7,943 bases of DNA from Planctomycetaceae bacterium. Lineage in GTDB: Bacteria > Planctomycetota > Planctomycetia > Planctomycetales > Planctomycetaceae. Location of the stretch: assembly GCA_016765335.1 (NCBI GenBank), contig JAESQE010000452.1, positions 1-7,943 on the forward strand. Reading direction: 5' to 3'. The position numbers and the translations under genes were made by a program. Each line of letters starts with the position of its first letter. Position 1 is the stretch's first letter. Below are positions 5,145 to 7,943 of this stretch, in pieces. The notes under the pieces are model-generated. The model had not been told where the DNA came from, did no database searches, and was given only the letters and a program-made list of their open reading frames with translations.

Positions 5145-7184
5145 CTACACGGTTCTGAACACAATTTGATGTTCTGTCTCACGCCCTTGATTGCGGGCGG
5201 CGAAGGTTTGCACGGCGTTTGCCTTCAGTTGGTCGTTCCCTTGAAAACCTTTGTCCAAGCAGATGAACCGGTGTGGTTCTGCTTCGGCAACGGCATCAAT
5301 CAACTCGCGAGTGATCTCCTCTTCCAGGCAGATCAGTATTGAGCCTTCGGCGACATTGTAGATTGTTGATTTTAGATTTTTGAATTCAGTGGGAAGTACA
5401 TAATCAGTGTTATCTTTCTTCTTCAAATCTAAAATCCAACTTCCAAAATCTTCAATCACTTCAACCTTTTCAGTTGGCTTGTAACCTGACTTGAGAAGCA
5501 GTTCGTAGAGAATATCTTCTGGCGTGGCATCGGGGTCGATGTGATCGACGTAGAGTGAAAGTTGCTTGGCAATTTCTTCACTGGAAGCATCGGGGTTGGA
5601 GCCATCCCAGATATCGAAATTTGATTGATCGAGTTTGAAGACTTTGAATCCGAGGTCTTGCTTGTCGTCACCATCAAGTGCCAACTGCCCCGACTGTTCT
5701 TCTTCAATTTTCTTGATGACACGACGAATACGCTCTTTGCCAATATCCGCGATATTTTTGTAACCCGCCTTGAAGGTCGAAGATTTTTCATCACACGGCT
5801 CCGGTAGTTGAACCAAAACAAAGTTACGGTTGCCACCATCTTCTTTATTGAGATCAAGAACGGCATGAGCTGTTGAACACGATCCTGAAAAAAAGTCTAA
5901 AACTATATCCTTACCATCTTTATAAGTTCCTATTTGAAGCATTCTAGAAATTAATTCCGGGGGTTTCGGAGTCTCAAATTTAATTTCAGGCAGTAGTTCT
6001 TTAATTGTTTGTGTAGCAGACTGTGTATGACCAACTTCTGAGTAAGGCCAAATTGTCCTTGGCACAACCGCTTTTGCCTCAGTCAGAAACTTTTTGAAGC
6101 GAGGTTTATTAGACTTACCGTCTTTTCCCCAATATAATAATCCGTTAGTGAGATGTTGATCATTTACTTCCTTTGAATATGCCCAAACAGCAGATTCGCT
6201 AGGGTAAACTTCAACACCGGTGTTAGGGTTTTTGATCGAGTAGTATAAATTAGGGCGTTCATCCTTAGTTTTATTGCAGGTGTAAGTAGATGAATTCCAA
6301 TCACCTCTTGGGTCATTATCAGGGTTTTTATAGTATGATTCTTGCCTTGGATTCAAGGGCAGTCTATGAGGTCTCCAAATTGATTTATCTCTGGAGTAAA
6401 GCAATAGCGTATCATGATCACTGCTAAACCAAGTTGCATCATTAGAGGGTGAGACTTTCTTTTGCCAGATTATTTCCGTTACAAAATTTTCTTCACCATA
6501 AACCTGATCGCAAACTTTTCTCAAGTTTGCCACTTCATTATCATCAATTGAAATGAATATCACTCCATCTTCTCGAAGCAAATTCCGTGCAAGATAAAGC
6601 CTTGGATACATCATATTCAGCCACTTAGTGTGATACCGACCTTCATTTTCAGTATTCGTTGAAAACTTTTTCCCTTCGTCATCGACCAGACCCGCATAAG
6701 CAAGATGTGTGTCGAGAGATTCACTGTAATTGTCAGGATATATGAATTCTTTTCCAGTATTGTACGGTGGATCGATGTAGATCATTTTCACCTTGCCGTA
6801 GTATGATTTTTGCAGCAGTTTGAGGACTTCGAGATTGTCCCCTTCAATGAAGAGGTTTTCGGTCTCATCAAAATTGACCGACTCTTCCCTGCACGGTTTA
6901 AGCGTGGCGATGCTGGGATGCTGAATCAGCTTCATGCAATCTTTCTTGCCGGGCCAGTCCATGCCGTACCGTTCGCGACGGCTTTCAAAAACATCACTGA
7001 ACGTACCAATCTCCGCTTTCAGTTTCTCAAAATCAATCCCCTCAACCAGTTCTCCCTGATCGTTTTTTGTTTCCGAAAAAACGCTGGGAAAAAGATTCTT
7101 CAGTTCCGCTCGCCTCTGCTCACTGATATCAAGCGATTCAAGTTTCATTTTTTCCGGTGATGTTTTAGTTTTGTCGTCTGTCAT
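5145..7184 (-). CDS. mod: Type III restriction-modification methyltransferase Mod
   Basis: The 679-residue product is the Mod subunit of a Type III system. It recognises the target site and transfers a methyl group from S-adenosylmethionine to the N6 of adenine. DPPYNTG at 138-144 is the catalytic motif, and DFFSGSCSTAHAV (430-442) is the S-adenosylmethionine-binding motif. The order, catalytic motif first, is that of beta-class amino-methyltransferases. The third position of the FxGxG-like motif is Cys (436); small residues other than Gly are common at that place in Type III Mods. Residues of roughly 240-400 lie where the target-recognition domain is expected, so the recognition site cannot be read off. 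The C-terminal 200 residues are the usual Mod extension. The start is supported by AGGA seven bases upstream. Mod probably acts as a dimer and binds Res to form the restriction complex. The frame is intact. Confidence 0.96.
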   Translation of the reverse strand: MTDDKTKTSPEKMKLESLDISEQRRAELKNLFPSVFSETKNDQGELVEGIDFEKLKAEIGTFSDVFESRRERYGMDWPGKKDCMKLIQHPSIATLKPCREESVNFDETENLFIEGDNLEVLKLLQKSYYGKVKMIYIDPPYNTGKEFIYPDNYSESLDTHLAYAGLVDDEGKKFSTNTENEGRYHTKWLNMMYPRLYLARNLLREDGVIFISIDDNEVANLRKVCDQVYGEENFVTEIIWQKKVSPSNDATWFSSDHDTLLLYSRDKSIWRPHRLPLNPRQESYYKNPDNDPRGDWNSSTYTCNKTKDERPNLYYSIKNPNTGVEVYPSESAVWAYSKEVNDQHLTNGLLYWGKDGKSNKPRFKKFLTEAKAVVPRTIWPYSEVGHTQSATQTIKELLPEIKFETPKPPELISRMLQIGTYKDGKDIVLDFFSGSCSTAHAVLDLNKEDGGNRNFVLVQLPEPCDEKSSTFKAGYKNIADIGKERIRRVIKKIEEEQSGQLALDGDDKQDLGFKVFKLDQSNFDIWDGSNPDASSEEIAKQLSLYVDHIDPDATPEDILYELLLKSGYKPTEKVEVIEDFGSWILDLKKKDNTDYVLPTEFKNLKSTIYNVAEGSILICLEEEITRELIDAVAEAEPHRFICLDKGFQGNDQLKANAVQTFAARNQGRETEHQIVFRTV

Positions 7185-7191
7185 ATTACAA

Positions 7192-7195
7192 TCCT
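7192..7195 (-). promoter_or_regulatory. Shine-Dalgarno site of mod
   Basis: The minus strand reads AGGA, with seven bases before the ATG at 7184, within GCAGGATTG. It supports the chosen mod start and suggests stronger translation of mod than of rhuM or res, which lack such a site. Confidence 0.6.
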
Positions 7196-7215
7196 GCCAT
7201 TGTTTGGCGATTATC

Positions 7216-7495
7216 TCAAATTAACTTCCATCGAATTGTGAAGAGTATCTCTTCGTAAATGTCTTGCTGCAATCGAGTTTCCACTCTGTCAATCAATGTA
7301 TCTTTCTGGCTTTCGACTTCCTTGGCGACATTATCATCGAAAACAGGACCGTAGTATACCGAATTCCACCGGCATTGACTACGAACCGAATATCTCTTCC
7401 CATGGTTCTGCAACTTCTCGTAAATCAGCGTTTGTATGCAAAGCGTCATACACTTGTTGCTCAGGGTCTTCGGGAACATCATTCAAGCCATACAT
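7216..7495 (-). pseudogene. Small unrecognised gene upstream of mod, apparently frameshifted
   Basis: The ATG at 7495 opens a 38-codon frame (MYGLNDVPEDPEQQVYDALH... to EEIFGS) that stops at TAG 7381-7379. The next frame then looks coding (VYYGPVFDDNVAKEVESQ, then RLQQDIYEEILFTIRWKLI) and ends with TGA at 7216-7218. Skipping one base would join them into a 92-residue, mostly acidic and helical protein. The first half of the second frame (above about 7380) looks non-coding, and the first frame looks coding there, so a single +1 break near 7365-7395 is the simplest reading. AAGGA precedes the start by about 10 bases. It ends 31 bases before mod. The family is not recognised. Two independent short proteins remain possible. 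Confidence 0.4.
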
Positions 7496-7608
7496 GATTC
7501 ACCCATCCTTTCGAGTGAGGGAGGACGAAACCAGAGAGAGAATTTCATCCTTGATTTCCATGGGGAGTTCCGACCAGGAACTTATCAGGTGTATTAGCTC
7601 AAGATCAC

Positions 7609-7629
7609 TTGCACCGCATTTTGCACCGC
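7609..7629. repeat. TTGCACCGC direct repeat, two copies 12 bp apart
   Basis: TTGCACCGC occurs at 7609-7617 and 7621-7629. In the minus-strand frame the two copies encode GA and CGA within SGAKCGAS. It is probably an internal coding duplication of the recombinase-like tail, but paired short repeats near an island edge could also be arm sites. Confidence 0.35.
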
Positions 7630-7671
7630 TTGCGGTTGAATCCTCTGAATGCCTAGTCGATGTTCGCCATT

Positions 7672-7693
7672 GTGCGAGTCCTACCGGGGGAGC
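7672..7693 (+). other. Segment resembling the 3' end of a tRNA (possible attachment site)
   Basis: The stretch GTGCGAGTC-CTAC-CGGGGGA-G-C fits tRNA positions 53 to 73: loop CGAGTC, 3' strand of the T stem CTAC, seven acceptor bases and a discriminator. Upstream bases do not provide the GTAG partner of the T stem, and no CTCCCCCG acceptor partner is found, so it is not a complete tRNA. A partial tRNA 3' end next to a recombinase-like tail is the usual look of an integration site, but chance resemblance is possible. Confidence 0.2.
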
Positions 7694-7697
7694 TTTG

Positions 7698-7723
7698 TGT
7701 TACGCTTACGAACAAGCGTTACC
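7698..7723. repeat. Imperfect inverted repeat before the terminator
   Basis: ACGCTT (7702-7707) and AAGCGT (7714-7719) flank ACGAAC. Two of the next three flanking positions also pair. It lies at the point where the recombinase-like frame ends. Confidence 0.4.
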
Positions 7724-7734
7724 TACCAGTTAAC

Positions 7735-7769
7735 AAAAACGCCGGTCGAGAAATCGCCCGGCGTTTTTT
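7735..7769. terminator. Strong bidirectional intrinsic terminator
   Basis: AAAAACGCCGG (7735-7745) pairs perfectly over 11 bp with CCGGCGTTTTT (7758-7768). Inside, after one mismatch, CGA pairs with TCG around a GAAA tetraloop (7750-7753). A-rich and T-rich flanks are symmetrical (T6 on plus, T5 on minus), so it can end transcripts from either side. For minus-strand reading it would insulate the restriction locus from whatever lies to the right. Confidence 0.88.
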
Positions 7770-7943
7770 CGTTTACCTCTCCTCAAACTGCCACCTACAT
7801 CGACTATTGCGACGAAAGTGAGCTTCCCACTGTCGCTTCTGGCAAACTCTCTGATTCGATACCGAGACTAGGATGCCCTCTCCGGAACGTCACATTCCGA
7901 TAAGGTGCCCTTTCCAGACCGACCAAAACTCTCGATGTCTCTG
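7770..7943. other. Right edge, no assignable gene
   Basis: Three reading frames compete and none is decisive. A minus-strand frame is open from the edge to TAG at 7806-7804 (VLVGLERAPYRNVTF in its middle). Another is open from the edge to TAG at 7870-7868 (ending CDVPERAS). A plus-strand frame ends at about 7903. The first would place its stop 35 bases before the terminator at 7768, a natural spacing for a gene entering from the right. The stretch is too short to choose. Confidence 0.3.

Larger units (their letters stand above)
7499..7699 (-). pseudogene. Orphan C-terminal tail resembling a tyrosine recombinase end
   Basis: A stop-free minus-strand frame of 66 codons runs from just after a TAA (7702-7700) to TGA at 7501-7499. 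The protein-like part reads GAKCGASDLELIHLISSWS, then ELPMEIKDEILSLV. The pattern of an acidic helix, Trp, Pro, then a second amphipathic helix is like the last residues of some planctomycete phage-type integrases; this rests on memory of that pattern, not on a comparison. No start with a ribosome-binding site exists, except an internal ATG that would give about 21 residues, so it is best seen as the remnant of a longer gene cut off near 7700. The TGA is three bases before the ATG of the next small frame. Confidence 0.3.

Noticed and set aside
7287..7292. A perfect TTGACA on the minus strand upstream of mod
   Set aside because: No acceptable -10 box follows at 16-18 bases, so a mod promoter is not supported there.
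7649..7903. An 84-codon plus-strand frame across the terminator
   Set aside because: It runs straight through a strong intrinsic terminator, has no ribosome-binding site, and resembles nothing recognised; only its last part competes weakly with the minus-strand frames.
1..7943. CRISPR array, complete insertion sequence, rRNA or complete tRNA
   Set aside because: No regularly spaced repeats, no paired terminal inverted repeats around a transposase, and no complete cloverleaf were found on either strand.

Overview
The window carries a Type III restriction-modification locus, with all recognised genes on the minus strand, so the locus reads right to left. In transcription order it holds: a short broken reading frame (7495-7216), the DNA methyltransferase mod (7184-5145), a RhuM-family gene (5074-3965), and the restriction subunit res (3902-913). 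About 570 bp without a convincing gene follows, then the 5' part of a ribbon-helix-helix-type gene that runs off the left edge (340-1). Hand counts on sampled 60-base lines give about 45-52% GC in most of the mod flanks and about 38% in the middle of mod. Strong Shine-Dalgarno sequences precede only mod and the left-edge gene. The organism is not certain. The moderate GC, sparse Shine-Dalgarno use and a recombinase-like C-terminal tail would fit a planctomycete or similar environmental bacterium, but this is a tentative inference.

The main result is that res is split into two overlapping frames. Residues 1-426 (helicase motifs I-III) are in one frame, and everything after them (helicase motifs V-VI and the PD-ExK nuclease) is in another. 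The frames meet exactly at a run of five CT dinucleotides (2624-2633, read on the minus strand). Four copies would restore one 995-residue Res protein with all expected motifs. As written, mod and rhuM are intact while Res would be truncated: a methylation-on, restriction-off state. Slippage of the repeat (phase variation), a fixed mutation or a sequence error could each explain it.

The second notable feature is the layout. A RhuM-family gene with a very lysine-rich C-terminal tail sits between mod and res, which are usually adjacent. A 27-bp near-perfect palindrome lies in the mod-rhuM gap. RhuM proteins are known neighbours of restriction-modification and defence genes, but their function is not established.

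The right side (7216-7770) looks like a rearranged island edge. It holds a frameshifted small gene, an orphan 66-codon tail that resembles the end of a tyrosine recombinase, a stretch resembling the 3' end of a tRNA, and a strong bidirectional terminator. The last 170 bases have no gene that can be assigned. On the left, the ribbon-helix-helix gene has a good sigma-70-like promoter with two 11-12 bp direct repeats placed as possible operators.
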